From positions 1-64,000 of the forward strand of contig NZ_JAAZUI010000011.1 of the NCBI RefSeq assembly GCF_012524075.1: DNA of 64,000 nt. The letters are read 5' to 3'. Positions 56,286 through 64,000 of this stretch are shown one piece after another. This DNA is from Lutibacter sp. B1 (GTDB lineage: Bacteria > Bacteroidota > Bacteroidia > Flavobacteriales > Flavobacteriaceae). A program made the translations under genes and the position numbers. The notes under the pieces were generated by a model. It saw only the letters and a program-made list of their open reading frames with translations. It searched no databases and was not told the origin of the DNA. The first letter of the stretch is position 1. Every line of letters begins with the position of its first letter.

Positions 56286-57305
56286 ATGAAAAAATTACTG
56301 ATAGTAGGAGTTTTATTTTTATGTATTGTAAGCTGTAAAAATAAAAAACAAGAGGAAGTAAAAATAGAAAATTCAGAATATACTGAGTTACAAAAAACAG
56401 CGAATGCAATGTTTGGAAAATTGCCGGAACAAGCTGAAAACCCTGCAAACCCAATTACTAAAGAAAAAGTTTTTTTAGGTAAAAAATTATATTTTGATAC
56501 TATGTTATCAAAAGACAATACACAAAGTTGCAATACTTGCCATAATATTGAAACTTATGGAGTAGATAATTTGAGTACTTCACCGGGTAACGATGGCGGT
56601 TTTGGATCAAGAAATTCACCAACTGTTTTTAATGCGGCACTTCATGTAGCACAATTTTGGGATGGTAGAGAGCCTGATGTTGAGGCACAAGCAGGTGGAC
56701 CTATGTTAAATCCGGTTGAAATGGCTATGCCAAGTGAAAAAGAGGTGATTAAAAGGTTAAGTGCTGTTGATGAATACACTAAATTATTTTCAGAAGCATT
56801 TCCAGATGAAAAAAATCCAATTTCATTTCAAAATATTCAAAAAGCGATAGGAGCTTTTGAACGCACCTTAATTACTCCGTCTAAATTTGACGATTTTTTA
56901 GATGGTGATTTAGAAGCACTTACAGATACTGAAAAAGAAGGATTACAATTATTTATAAGTAAAGGTTGTATTGCTTGTCATTCTGGAAAAACTTTAGGTG
57001 GTAATATTTTTCAGAAATTTGGAATTTATGATGATTATTGGAAACACACAAATAGCAAAAAAATTGATGAAGGTAAATTTGAAGTTACTAAAAATGAAGC
57101 CGACAAATATATTTTTAAATCGCCTTCTCTCCGCAACGTAGCTAAAACTTATCCATATTTTCATGATGGAAGTGTTACAGATTTAAAAGAAGCTGTAAGT
57201 ATAATGGCTAAAATTCAATTAAATAAAGATCTTACCGATACTGAATTAAATGCATTGGTTGCTTTTTTAAATTCGTTAACCGGAGAACTACCTAAAAGCA
57301 GTTAA
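56286..57305 (+). CDS. Di-haem cytochrome-c peroxidase lipoprotein
   Basis: A 339-residue periplasmic lipoprotein (lipobox LCIVSC, Cys at residue 17) of the bacterial cytochrome-c peroxidase/MauG family. Two covalent haem sites are visible: CNTCH at residues 82-86 and CIACH near residues 229-233. It also has the segments KLYFDTMLSKDN, NSPTVFNAALH, FWDGREPDVEAQA and the late TYPYFHDGSV, which provides a distal haem ligand. It reduces hydrogen peroxide with electrons from small cytochromes. It complements KatG as a second, periplasmic peroxide-removal route. It has its own promoter and terminator. Confidence 0.93.
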   Translation: MKKLLIVGVLFLCIVSCKNKKQEEVKIENSEYTELQKTANAMFGKLPEQAENPANPITKEKVFLGKKLYFDTMLSKDNTQSCNTCHNIETYGVDNLSTSPGNDGGFGSRNSPTVFNAALHVAQFWDGREPDVEAQAGGPMLNPVEMAMPSEKEVIKRLSAVDEYTKLFSEAFPDEKNPISFQNIQKAIGAFERTLITPSKFDDFLDGDLEALTDTEKEGLQLFISKGCIACHSGKTLGGNIFQKFGIYDDYWKHTNSKKIDEGKFEVTKNEADKYIFKSPSLRNVAKTYPYFHDGSVTDLKEAVSIMAKIQLNKDLTDTELNALVAFLNSLTGELPKSS

Positions 57306-57342
57306 AATAAAAACCAATTAAATATCTGTTTTTCAATTACTT

Positions 57343-57373
57343 AAAAGCTCTTAATTTAGAGCTTTTATTTTTT
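57343..57373 (+). terminator. Cytochrome-c peroxidase terminator
   Basis: AAAAGCTCT (57343-57351) and AGAGCTTTT (57358-57366) form a 9-base-pair stem with a 6-base loop, followed by ATTTTTT. It lies 38 bases after the stop codon and directly before a sigma-54-like promoter. Confidence 0.8.
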
Positions 57374-57388
57374 GGCACGCTGTTTGTA
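57372..57388 (+). promoter_or_regulatory. Sigma-54 (-24/-12) promoter-like sequence
   Basis: TTGGCAC, 5 bases, TTGTA. The GG (57374-57375) and the GT at 57386-57387 are 10 bases apart as in the RpoN consensus TGGCACG-N4-TTGC; only the final C of GC is replaced by T. The start would be near 57399, about 46 bases before the ATG at 57445. Confidence 0.5.
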
Positions 57389-57444
57389 TTTAAGAGGTTG
57401 TAATACTAGCCAAAAATTTAGTATTAACATTAAAACCTTTTATT

Positions 57445-58503
57445 ATGAAAAACAAGATATTATTATTCGCAACTTTAGTATTAGTAAGTATAGGATCTTT
57501 TGCATCTACAAATACAACAACTAATACACCTTTAACTAACAACACTTATTACAATGGTTATGGAGAATCATTCACTTTTGTTGAAGGCGGAATAACATTT
57601 GCTGTTTTTCAAAATGGAGAGTTCGATTTCTATATTAACCCAAGAGCCGGATTTAATTTTGGATACCACAGTAACAATGTAAATATAACTTTCAACTCAG
57701 GTTACAACTATGATGCTTATGTTCAATATGATGATTTTGGAGCTATCATTCAAGTTGAAAACATTCCTGTATTTTACGATTATTATGGACGAGTTACAAG
57801 AATTGGTAATATTGATATAAATTATAACTACGGAAGATTAGTAAGATTAGGTGGATTACATGTGTATTACGACAGAAATGGGTATTACTCTCATTATTCA
57901 GGATATATAAATGTTTATAACCGAAGATATGTTTACCATCCTTATCATGTATATTTTGCCAGACCTCTATTTGATTTTAGAATTGTAAGTAATGTTGCTT
58001 ATAGAAATCATTATAAACCTATTAGACATAAATATTACAGAGATCATTCTAGAAATAAATATTATAAAAACAACAACTCTAGAAACAGTTATACAACTAC
58101 TAGAAGAAGAGTAGCTACTAATAATGTACCAAAACATAAAAATAATACTGTTTCAAGAATAGAAAGAACCAATACAAACAGAAATTACAGTTACAATACT
58201 AACAGAAATTCTAACAACAATACCATAAAAAGAACAACTGAAAGAAATACAACTGTAAAAAGAACAAATGGTAATTCAAGTATCAAAAATACGAAATCAA
58301 GAACTGTAATAAAAAGTACGCCTAACAGAACAATACAAGAAAAAAGAACAGTTACAACCAAAAAACCGGTTAAAGTTCAAGAAAGAAAAACGGTTAACAC
58401 TCGTAAACCTGTTAAAGTTCAAGAGAAAAAAAATACTGTTAAAAACAATACAAGAACACCTGTAAAAAAACAAAGTAGAACTGAATATAAAAGAAGAAGT
58501 TAA
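57445..58503 (+). CDS. Exported Tyr-rich, basic low-complexity protein
   Basis: A 352-residue protein of unknown function. A signal peptide (1-20, SIGSFAS) precedes a Tyr/Asn/Gly-rich region (about 35-185) with repeated short motifs (YDYYGRVTRIGNI, YNYGRLVRLGGL, YYDRNGYYSHYSGY), predicted beta-rich. From about residue 195 to the end it is strongly basic and disordered, rich in Arg, Lys, Asn and Thr, with the tandem unit KPVKVQERK / KPVKVQEKK at about 305-333. Similar exported proteins occur in Flavobacteriia but have no named domain that I can recall. It is a single-gene unit behind a sigma-54-like promoter. Its high positive charge suggests binding to acidic polymers such as lipopolysaccharide, DNA or peptidoglycan teichoates. 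Confidence 0.7.
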   Translation: MKNKILLFATLVLVSIGSFASTNTTTNTPLTNNTYYNGYGESFTFVEGGITFAVFQNGEFDFYINPRAGFNFGYHSNNVNITFNSGYNYDAYVQYDDFGAIIQVENIPVFYDYYGRVTRIGNIDINYNYGRLVRLGGLHVYYDRNGYYSHYSGYINVYNRRYVYHPYHVYFARPLFDFRIVSNVAYRNHYKPIRHKYYRDHSRNKYYKNNNSRNSYTTTRRRVATNNVPKHKNNTVSRIERTNTNRNYSYNTNRNSNNNTIKRTTERNTTVKRTNGNSSIKNTKSRTVIKSTPNRTIQEKRTVTTKKPVKVQERKTVNTRKPVKVQEKKNTVKNNTRTPVKKQSRTEYKRRS

Positions 58504-58524
58504 TATAGTGTTTTGAGTTAAATT

Positions 58525-58556
58525 AAAAAGCTTTGCGTTACTGCAAAGCTTTTTTT
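58525..58556. terminator. Bidirectional terminator
   Basis: AAAAAGCTTTGC (58525-58536) and GCAAAGCTTTTT (58543-58554) form a 12-base-pair stem with a 6-base loop followed by Ts. It closes the gene ending at 58503 and, on the minus strand, overlaps the stop codon (58538-58540) of the convergent methyltransferase gene. Confidence 0.85.
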
Positions 58557-59701
58557 GTTTTTCGAGTTCCTTCATACATATCATACCGAACAAAACGGCA
58601 ATCCAAATCGCCATTTTTTAAAGGAATTCGCTTAGAAGTTCTTAATCCAACATATTTTAATGCTTCAATATCTGAAGTTATAAACCAAACTGTAGAATTA
58701 GGATATCCGTTTTTAAGTGTGTCTCCAATCTTTTTATAAAATTCTTGAACATCAATATTTAATCGTTCCCCATACGGAGGGTTAAATAATATATACGTAG
58801 GCCCAAATACTTCTTTAACCGAATTAAAAAAGTTTACATGATGTACACCTATAAATTCACTTAAATTGGCATTTTTTATATTTTCATTCGCTTTTCTAAT
58901 TGCAGAAGGAGCTTTATCAAACCCCATTATTTTAAAATAAGAATTTCTTATTTTTTTTAATAAAGAATCTTGAATGGTAAAAAATAAGTCTTCGTCATAA
59001 TCTCCCCATTTTTCAAAACCGAATTCATTTCTATTAATATTTGCAGGAATATTATTGGCAATCATAGCCGCTTCAATTAAAATAGTACCCGAACCGCACA
59101 TAGGATCAATAAAATTACAATCGCCCGTATAACCTGATAATAATATCAATCCTGCCGCTAATACCTCGTTTATAGGCGCTATGTTTGTTGCGCTTCTATA
59201 ACCTCTTTTATGCAAAGAATCGCCCGAGCTATCTAAAGAAACAGAGCACATATCTTTTTGAATATGAACATGAATCTTCAAATCCGGATATTTTACATCA
59301 ACATTGGGGCGTTTATGATATTTATGCCTAAAATAATCAGCTATGGCATCCTTCGATTTTAATGTGATATAATGAGAATTAGAAGTGAAATTTTTAGAAT
59401 TAACAACTGCTCCAATTGAAAAAGTACTATCGGCATTCATATACTTTTCCCAATTAATTAATTGCAGTTTTTTATATAGTTCATCTTCATCAAAAACCTT
59501 AAAATTTTTTATTGGTTTTAAAATTCTGATTGCTGTTCGAAGTGCTATATTAGCTTTATACATAAATCCTTTATCGCCCACAAAAGAAACACTCCTCACT
59601 CCTGTTTCAATATTTTGAGCTCCTAAATTTTTCAGCTCAGTTGCCAACACTTCCTCTAGTCCAAACATTGTGGTAGCAACCATTTTAAAATTAGCATTCA
59701 T
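58538..59701 (-). CDS. THUMP-domain RNA methyltransferase (RlmL-like)
   Basis: A 387-residue class I S-adenosylmethionine methyltransferase with an N-terminal THUMP RNA-binding domain (about 45-155). The start TTMFGLEEVLATELKNLGA is typical. The methyltransferase domain includes the SAM-binding site FIDPMCGSGTILIEAA (about 195-210) and the base-flipping motif NPPYGERL (about 310-317), as in N2-guanine methyltransferases of 23S rRNA (RlmL N-terminal half) and tRNA. Length matches the single-domain bacterial family. It shares a bidirectional terminator with the preceding gene. Confidence 0.9.
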   Translation of the reverse strand: MNANFKMVATTMFGLEEVLATELKNLGAQNIETGVRSVSFVGDKGFMYKANIALRTAIRILKPIKNFKVFDEDELYKKLQLINWEKYMNADSTFSIGAVVNSKNFTSNSHYITLKSKDAIADYFRHKYHKRPNVDVKYPDLKIHVHIQKDMCSVSLDSSGDSLHKRGYRSATNIAPINEVLAAGLILLSGYTGDCNFIDPMCGSGTILIEAAMIANNIPANINRNEFGFEKWGDYDEDLFFTIQDSLLKKIRNSYFKIMGFDKAPSAIRKANENIKNANLSEFIGVHHVNFFNSVKEVFGPTYILFNPPYGERLNIDVQEFYKKIGDTLKNGYPNSTVWFITSDIEALKYVGLRTSKRIPLKNGDLDCRFVRYDMYEGTRKTKKALQ

Positions 59702-59845
59702 AAAAAGTAAATTTGTACAAAAGTACTGAAAGATTTTAGATTAAAGTTAATAGTATTTTAGGGCTTATTGGCAATTAAACATCCTATTATAAAATAGTAT
59801 GTAAAACTAAAAACAATTCATTAGTTTTGTAAGCATTTAAGTATT

Positions 59846-60574
59846 ATGACAAATAATAAAGATTGGTTTGCTTCGTGGTTTGACACTTGTTATTATCACA
59901 TTTTATACAAGCACAGAGATTATACTGAAGCTCAAGAATTTATGCAAAATTTGATTTCCTTTTTAAATCTAAAAAAAGGCGACTTATTATTGGACTTAGC
60001 TTGTGGAAAAGGTCGACATTCCATTTATTTAAACTCATTAGGGTTTAATGTTGTAGGTGCCGATTTATCAAAAAACAGCATACAATTTGCAAAACAATTT
60101 GAAAATGATACATTAAAATTTGTTGAACACGATATGCGGGATCCTTTTAAAACTAAGTTTAACGCTATATTAAATTTGTTTACAAGTTTTGGTTTTTTTG
60201 AAGACGATACTGAAGATATTGCCATTTTACAGAACATTAAAAATGGTTTAAAACCTAACGGTATTGCTGTTATTGATTTTTTAAATGTTAAAAACGTAAT
60301 CGCCAATTTAATACCTGAAGAAGTTCAAACCATTGACAATATTACTTTTAACATAAAGCGCTATGTTAAAAATGGATTTATAATTAAAGAAATAAACTTT
60401 GATGATAACGGTAAACATCATACTTATTTTGAAAAAGTAAAATGTTTAAATTTGAGTAAAATAAATTCGTATGTTAAAGCTGTAGGGTTTAGAATAAAAC
60501 ATACTTTTGGTAATTATTATTTAGATGAATTTAATGAAGAAACATCTGATAGGCTAATTTTAATTTTAGAATGA
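59846..60574 (+). CDS. Class I SAM-dependent methyltransferase
   Basis: A 242-residue methyltransferase with SAM-binding motif I LLDLACGKGRHS (about 48-59), motif II VVGADLSKNSIQFA and the motif-IV-like ILNLFTSFGFFEDD. The substrate is unknown; the opening WFASWFDTCYYHILYKHRD is characteristic of a conserved Bacteroidota subgroup. It overlaps the ZIP transporter by 4 bases (ATGA), so the two are translationally coupled. A TAGTTTTG -7 box at 59822-59829 lies 16 bases before the ATG, without a matching -33 triplet. Confidence 0.85.
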   Translation: MTNNKDWFASWFDTCYYHILYKHRDYTEAQEFMQNLISFLNLKKGDLLLDLACGKGRHSIYLNSLGFNVVGADLSKNSIQFAKQFENDTLKFVEHDMRDPFKTKFNAILNLFTSFGFFEDDTEDIAILQNIKNGLKPNGIAVIDFLNVKNVIANLIPEEVQTIDNITFNIKRYVKNGFIIKEINFDDNGKHHTYFEKVKCLNLSKINSYVKAVGFRIKHTFGNYYLDEFNEETSDRLILILE

Positions 60575-61242
60575 CATATATTGCACTTATACTTTCAGTT
60601 TTAATTGGAATTGTTATTGTTTTTGGGCTAAAACCCGGTAATAAAACCATACAATTATTATTATCTTTCAGTGGAGCTTATTTATTGTCAATTACCATTC
60701 TACATTTATTTCCGGAAGTATATGCCTTTAATAAATCAAATGTTGGTTTATTTATTCTTATCGGTCTTTTACTGCAATTAATCTTAGATTTTTTCTCTAA
60801 AGGTGCAGAACACGGCCATATGCATGCGCAAGAAAGCACAACTTTTCCTTGGGCATTATTTATAAGTTTAAGTATTCATGCGTTTATGGAAGGTATTCCT
60901 TTAGCTCATAATCTTCACCATGAGTATTTACTTTGGGCAATTGTAGTGCATAAAATACCTATTTCGATAATTTTAGCTACATTTTTTGTAAAATCAAATT
61001 TCTCTAAAACTACAGCAGTAGCTTTTTTAGTCATTTTTTCGTTAATGTCTCCTTTAGGAAGTTTTTCAGGCGAAAAAATTCAATTTTTAACCACCTACAA
61101 AACGGAAATTACAGCTATTATAATTGGAATATTTTTACATATTTCAACAATTATATTATTTGAAACTTCTAAAGATCATAAATTTAATCTTTACAAATTT
61201 ATTGCAATTTTAATAGGAATGCTTGTAGCTTATTTGGCTTAA
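60571..61242 (+). CDS. ZIP family metal transporter
   Basis: A 223-residue membrane protein with seven to eight predicted spans, shorter at the N-terminus than many ZIPs. The binuclear metal-site helices are present: SIHAFMEGIPLAHN (about 109-122) and VVHKIPISIILAT (about 132-144), with a His-rich loop (EHGHMHAQE, about 79-87). The family imports zinc, iron or other divalent metals. It is coupled to the upstream methyltransferase gene and overlaps the convergent recQ stop by 4 bases. Substrate is not determined by sequence alone. Confidence 0.88.
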   Translation: MTYIALILSVLIGIVIVFGLKPGNKTIQLLLSFSGAYLLSITILHLFPEVYAFNKSNVGLFILIGLLLQLILDFFSKGAEHGHMHAQESTTFPWALFISLSIHAFMEGIPLAHNLHHEYLLWAIVVHKIPISIILATFFVKSNFSKTTAVAFLVIFSLMSPLGSFSGEKIQFLTTYKTEITAIIIGIFLHISTIILFETSKDHKFNLYKFIAILIGMLVAYLA

Positions 61243-63437
61243 TTAGCAACTTCACTAATAAATTTAATACGCATTAATCTAAGTTCTTCCTCTTCATATT
61301 CACCATCAAACTCATCAATGGCATCTTGTATTCTATCATTGTCAGATTCCATAAAATACTCAAAAATCTCTTCTTGTTGGTCTTCATCCAGCATTTCATT
61401 AATACAATAATCTATATTAATTTTAGTACCGCTGTAAACTATTCTTTGCATTTCCATTATAAGTTCATGAAATTCCAATCCTTTTGATTTAGCAATATCA
61501 ACCAATGGAATTTTTCTATCAGTATTTTGAATGATAAATAATTTTAAAGCCGAACTTTCTCCTGTACTTTTTACAATAAAATCATCCGGTCTAATAACAT
61601 CATTTTCTTCTACATATCTAGCAATAAGTTCTACAAATGGTTTTCCGAATTTTCTTGCCTTACCTTCACCAACACCAAAAATATTTTTTAATTCATCCAT
61701 TGTAATTGGATATTTTAAAGCCATATCTTCTAATGAAGGCTCTTGAAAAACAGCATACGGTGGCACACCATTCTTTTTTGCAACAGATTTTTGCAGATCT
61801 TTCAACATTTTCAGTAACAATTCGTCTGCTACTCCTCCTCCACCTTTTGCACTTGCTACAATTGCAGCATCATTGGTTTCATTGTATTTATGATCTTCAG
61901 TCATCATAAAAGAAGCAGGTTTATTAATAAAATCTAACCCTTTTTCAGTTATTTTTATTACACCATACTGCTCAATTTCTTTTTTCAAATATCCGGCAAC
62001 CAACGCTTGTCTAATCAATGCAGTCCAATAATACTTATCCTTATCTTTTCCACATCCAAAGAACGATTGTTCATTTGTTTTATGAGATTTTAAAAGCGCA
62101 TTTACTTTTCCCATTAACGTATTTACAAGTTCTTTTGCTTTATACTTTTGAGTGGTATCTCTAACAACTTCTAATAATTTTTTTAGTTCGTTTTGAGCTT
62201 CAAATTTTTTCTTTGGGTTTCTAACATTATCATCCATATCAGCGCCTAAACCATTCGCCTCATCAAATTCTTCACCAAAATAGTGCAATAGATATTTTCT
62301 GCGCGACATAGAAGTTTCGGCATAACCTACTACTTCTTGTAATAAAGCGTTACCTATTTCCTGCTCTGCAACAGGTTTACCTGATAAGAATTTTTCAAGT
62401 TTTTCAATATCTTTATAAGAATAGTATGCTAAACAATAACCTTCTCCTCCATCTCTACCTGCTCTACCGGTTTCTTGATAATAACTTTCTAAACTCTTAG
62501 GAATGTCATGATGTATTACAAATCGAACATCGGGCTTATCTATTCCCATACCAAAAGCAATGGTTGCAACAACAACATCAACATCTTCCATTAAAAACAT
62601 ATCTTGATGTTTCGCACGTGTTTTAGCATCTAAACCAGCGTGATATGGAACTGCTTTAATTCCATTTACCTGTAATAATTGTGCTATGTCTTCAACTTTT
62701 TTTCTACTTAAACAATAAATGATTCCTGATTTGCCTAAATGCTGGTTGATAAAACGAATTATGTCAGAATTTACATTCGTAGTTTTTGGGCGCACTTCAT
62801 AAAATAAATTAGGGCGATTGAACGACGCCTTAAATGTATTAGCATCAGACATACCCAAGGTTTTTAAAATATCTTCTTGCACTTTTTGAGTAGCTGTTGC
62901 AGTAAGTCCAATAATTGGTACATTATCAATCTTTTCAATTATGGTTCTTAAATTTCTGTATTCCGGTCTAAAATCATGTCCCCATTCCGAAATACAATGT
63001 GCCTCATCAATAGCAACAAAAGATATATTTTGATCTTTTAAAAAATCAACATATTCTTCTTTTATAAGGGATTCAGGAGCTACATACAATAGTTTTGTTA
63101 TACCCTTTTCTATATCGTTTTTAACTTGCGTTACTTCTGTTTTATTTAATGATGAGTTAAGTACATGTGCTATACCAAATTCTGCAGAAATACCTCTAAT
63201 AGCATCAACCTGATTTTTCATTAAGGCAATTAATGGAGATACTACAATAGCTGTACCTTCTTTAACCAATGCCGGTAATTGGTAGCACAAAGATTTTCCT
63301 CCTCCTGTAGGCATAATAACAAACGTATCATTGCCCTCAATTATACTTTTTATTACACCTTCTTGTAACCCTTTGAATTCATCAAATCCAAAATATTTTT
63401 TTAAAGCTTTGTGTAAATCAATTTCTATGTTATTCAT
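61239..63437 (-). CDS. recQ: ATP-dependent DNA helicase RecQ
   Basis: A 732-residue 3'-5' helicase for recombination and fork repair. Walker A is MPTGGGKSLCYQ (residues 42-53), followed by the DEAH box IDEAHCISEWGHDFR, GLTATAT, helicase domain 2 with AFGMGIDKPDVR and QETGRAGRDG, an RQC winged-helix domain and an HRDC domain (near 585-660). The RQC zinc motif is altered: where other RecQ proteins have paired cysteines, this one has ETSMSRRKYLLHYFGEEF and NGLGADMDDN with no Cys. The extra acidic C-terminus (about 660-732) is typical of Bacteroidota. It converges on the ZIP gene with a 4-base overlap and is divergent from kdsD. Confidence 0.95.
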   Translation of the reverse strand: MNNIEIDLHKALKKYFGFDEFKGLQEGVIKSIIEGNDTFVIMPTGGGKSLCYQLPALVKEGTAIVVSPLIALMKNQVDAIRGISAEFGIAHVLNSSLNKTEVTQVKNDIEKGITKLLYVAPESLIKEEYVDFLKDQNISFVAIDEAHCISEWGHDFRPEYRNLRTIIEKIDNVPIIGLTATATQKVQEDILKTLGMSDANTFKASFNRPNLFYEVRPKTTNVNSDIIRFINQHLGKSGIIYCLSRKKVEDIAQLLQVNGIKAVPYHAGLDAKTRAKHQDMFLMEDVDVVVATIAFGMGIDKPDVRFVIHHDIPKSLESYYQETGRAGRDGGEGYCLAYYSYKDIEKLEKFLSGKPVAEQEIGNALLQEVVGYAETSMSRRKYLLHYFGEEFDEANGLGADMDDNVRNPKKKFEAQNELKKLLEVVRDTTQKYKAKELVNTLMGKVNALLKSHKTNEQSFFGCGKDKDKYYWTALIRQALVAGYLKKEIEQYGVIKITEKGLDFINKPASFMMTEDHKYNETNDAAIVASAKGGGGVADELLLKMLKDLQKSVAKKNGVPPYAVFQEPSLEDMALKYPITMDELKNIFGVGEGKARKFGKPFVELIARYVEENDVIRPDDFIVKSTGESSALKLFIIQNTDRKIPLVDIAKSKGLEFHELIMEMQRIVYSGTKINIDYCINEMLDEDQQEEIFEYFMESDNDRIQDAIDEFDGEYEEEELRLMRIKFISEVAN

Positions 63438-63565
63438 GTAGTTTATATATAAATCTCAACTTAATTAAATTATTAAAATAATTTTCGTTTATATTAAAAT
63501 TAAGCCTTTTTTAAAATTTGACTTTTATTTTTCACTTGTTTATTCAATTTCTAACTAAATAAATT

Positions 63566-63573
63566 TATTTTTG
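63566..63573 (+). promoter_or_regulatory. Predicted kdsD -7 promoter element
   Basis: TATTTTTG matches TAnnTTTG and lies 46 bases before the TTG start at 63620. The nearest upstream TTG (63536-63538) is 27 bases away, beyond the usual spacing, so support is partial. Confidence 0.35.
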
Positions 63574-63619
63574 CTTTTATTAAAGGTAAAACATTTTTTT
63601 AATTCAAAAAACCTAATCT

Positions 63620-64000
63620 TTGAAAAATAAAAATACAATTATAGAAACTGCCAAGCAAACTATTACTGTTGAAAGTAAAGCAATAGCTAATTTAATAAAT
63701 TATATAGATGAAGGATTTGAAAAAGCTGTAAAATTTATTCACAACTCAAACGGTAGAGTTATAGTTTCCGGTGTTGGAAAAAGCGCAAATATAGCTACAA
63801 AAATTGTTGCAACGCTTAATTCTACCGGTACACCTGCCATTTTTATGCATGCTGCAGACGCTATTCATGGAGATTTAGGCACCATACAAAAAAATGATGT
63901 GGTTATTTGTATCTCTAAAAGCGGTAATACTCCCGAAATTAAAGTTTTAGTGCCTCTAATTAAAAATTATGGTAATAAAATTATTGCTTTAACAGGAAAT
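63620..64000 (+). CDS. kdsD: Arabinose-5-phosphate isomerase (KdsD/KpsF), 5' part
   Basis: A reading frame open to the window edge encodes the first 127 residues of a SIS-domain sugar-phosphate isomerase. VSGVGKSANIATKIVATLNSTGTP (quoted in part: GVGKSANIA), FMHAADAIHGDLG and ICISKSGNTPEI are characteristic of KdsD/KpsF, which makes arabinose 5-phosphate, the precursor of the lipopolysaccharide sugar Kdo. The start is a TTG at 63620 (TTG AAA AAT); no ATG fits. The C-terminal CBS domains, if present, lie outside the window. Divergent from recQ, as in many Flavobacteriia. Confidence 0.9.
   Translation, partial: MKNKNTIIETAKQTITVESKAIANLINYIDEGFEKAVKFIHNSNGRVIVSGVGKSANIATKIVATLNSTGTPAIFMHAADAIHGDLGTIQKNDVVICISKSGNTPEIKVLVPLIKNYGNKIIALTGN

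Overview
The window is chromosomal DNA of a low-GC bacterium of the family Flavobacteriaceae (phylum Bacteroidota), probably marine. The evidence is a fused lpxC/fabZ gene, the type IX secretion regulator PorX, three TonB-dependent receptors with N-terminal carboxypeptidase-like domains, an Oar-like receptor, an RND metal pump fused to its outer-membrane channel, and repeated Bacteroidota-type promoters (TTG, 18-23 nt, TAnnTTTG). No tRNA, rRNA or CRISPR array was recognised.

Layout. 1-1130 holds two decayed insertion sequences (an IS30-type tail and an IS3-type transposase broken by a frameshift), followed by a sparse accessory strip with three small genes (DUF4386, DinB-like, small membrane protein) to 3263. 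3271-6548 is a divergent oxyR/katG peroxide-defence pair. 6795-10900 has an amidohydrolase, a DUF502 membrane protein, a TerC-type transporter and a small carboxypeptidase-like-domain protein.

10907-20577 is the most interesting block: a divergent LacI-type repressor, tandem palindromic operator-like sites, a TonB-dependent receptor, a GH63-type glycosidase, a sodium/solute symporter, a GH13_18 phosphorylase and a glycerate kinase. Together they predict import and breakdown of a glycosylglycerate compatible solute (glucosylglycerate and/or mannosylglycerate) to sugar or sugar-1-phosphate plus glycerate, which is then phosphorylated into glycolysis. The assignment is inferred from family combination and has not been tested.

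20611-40055 is read mainly on the minus strand: a prohibitin-like protein, a three-gene heavy-metal efflux operon with a His-rich small protein, a fabG-VWA-sulfotransferase group, an M16 peptidase, sucD, and a lipid A block (lpxD, lpxC/fabZ, lpxA, efp, second lpxD-like gene). 40090-46747 has an HD phosphohydrolase divergent from porX-tsaE-ald and small housekeeping genes (trmH, Sir2, DUF6495). 46889-53672 has an Oar-like receptor, the rpsF-rpsR-rplI ribosomal operon and another TonB receptor. 53677-64000 carries priA, a di-haem peroxidase, an unknown basic Tyr-rich exported protein behind a sigma-54-like promoter, two methyltransferases, a ZIP transporter, recQ and the start of kdsD. Most of this half is conserved core genome.
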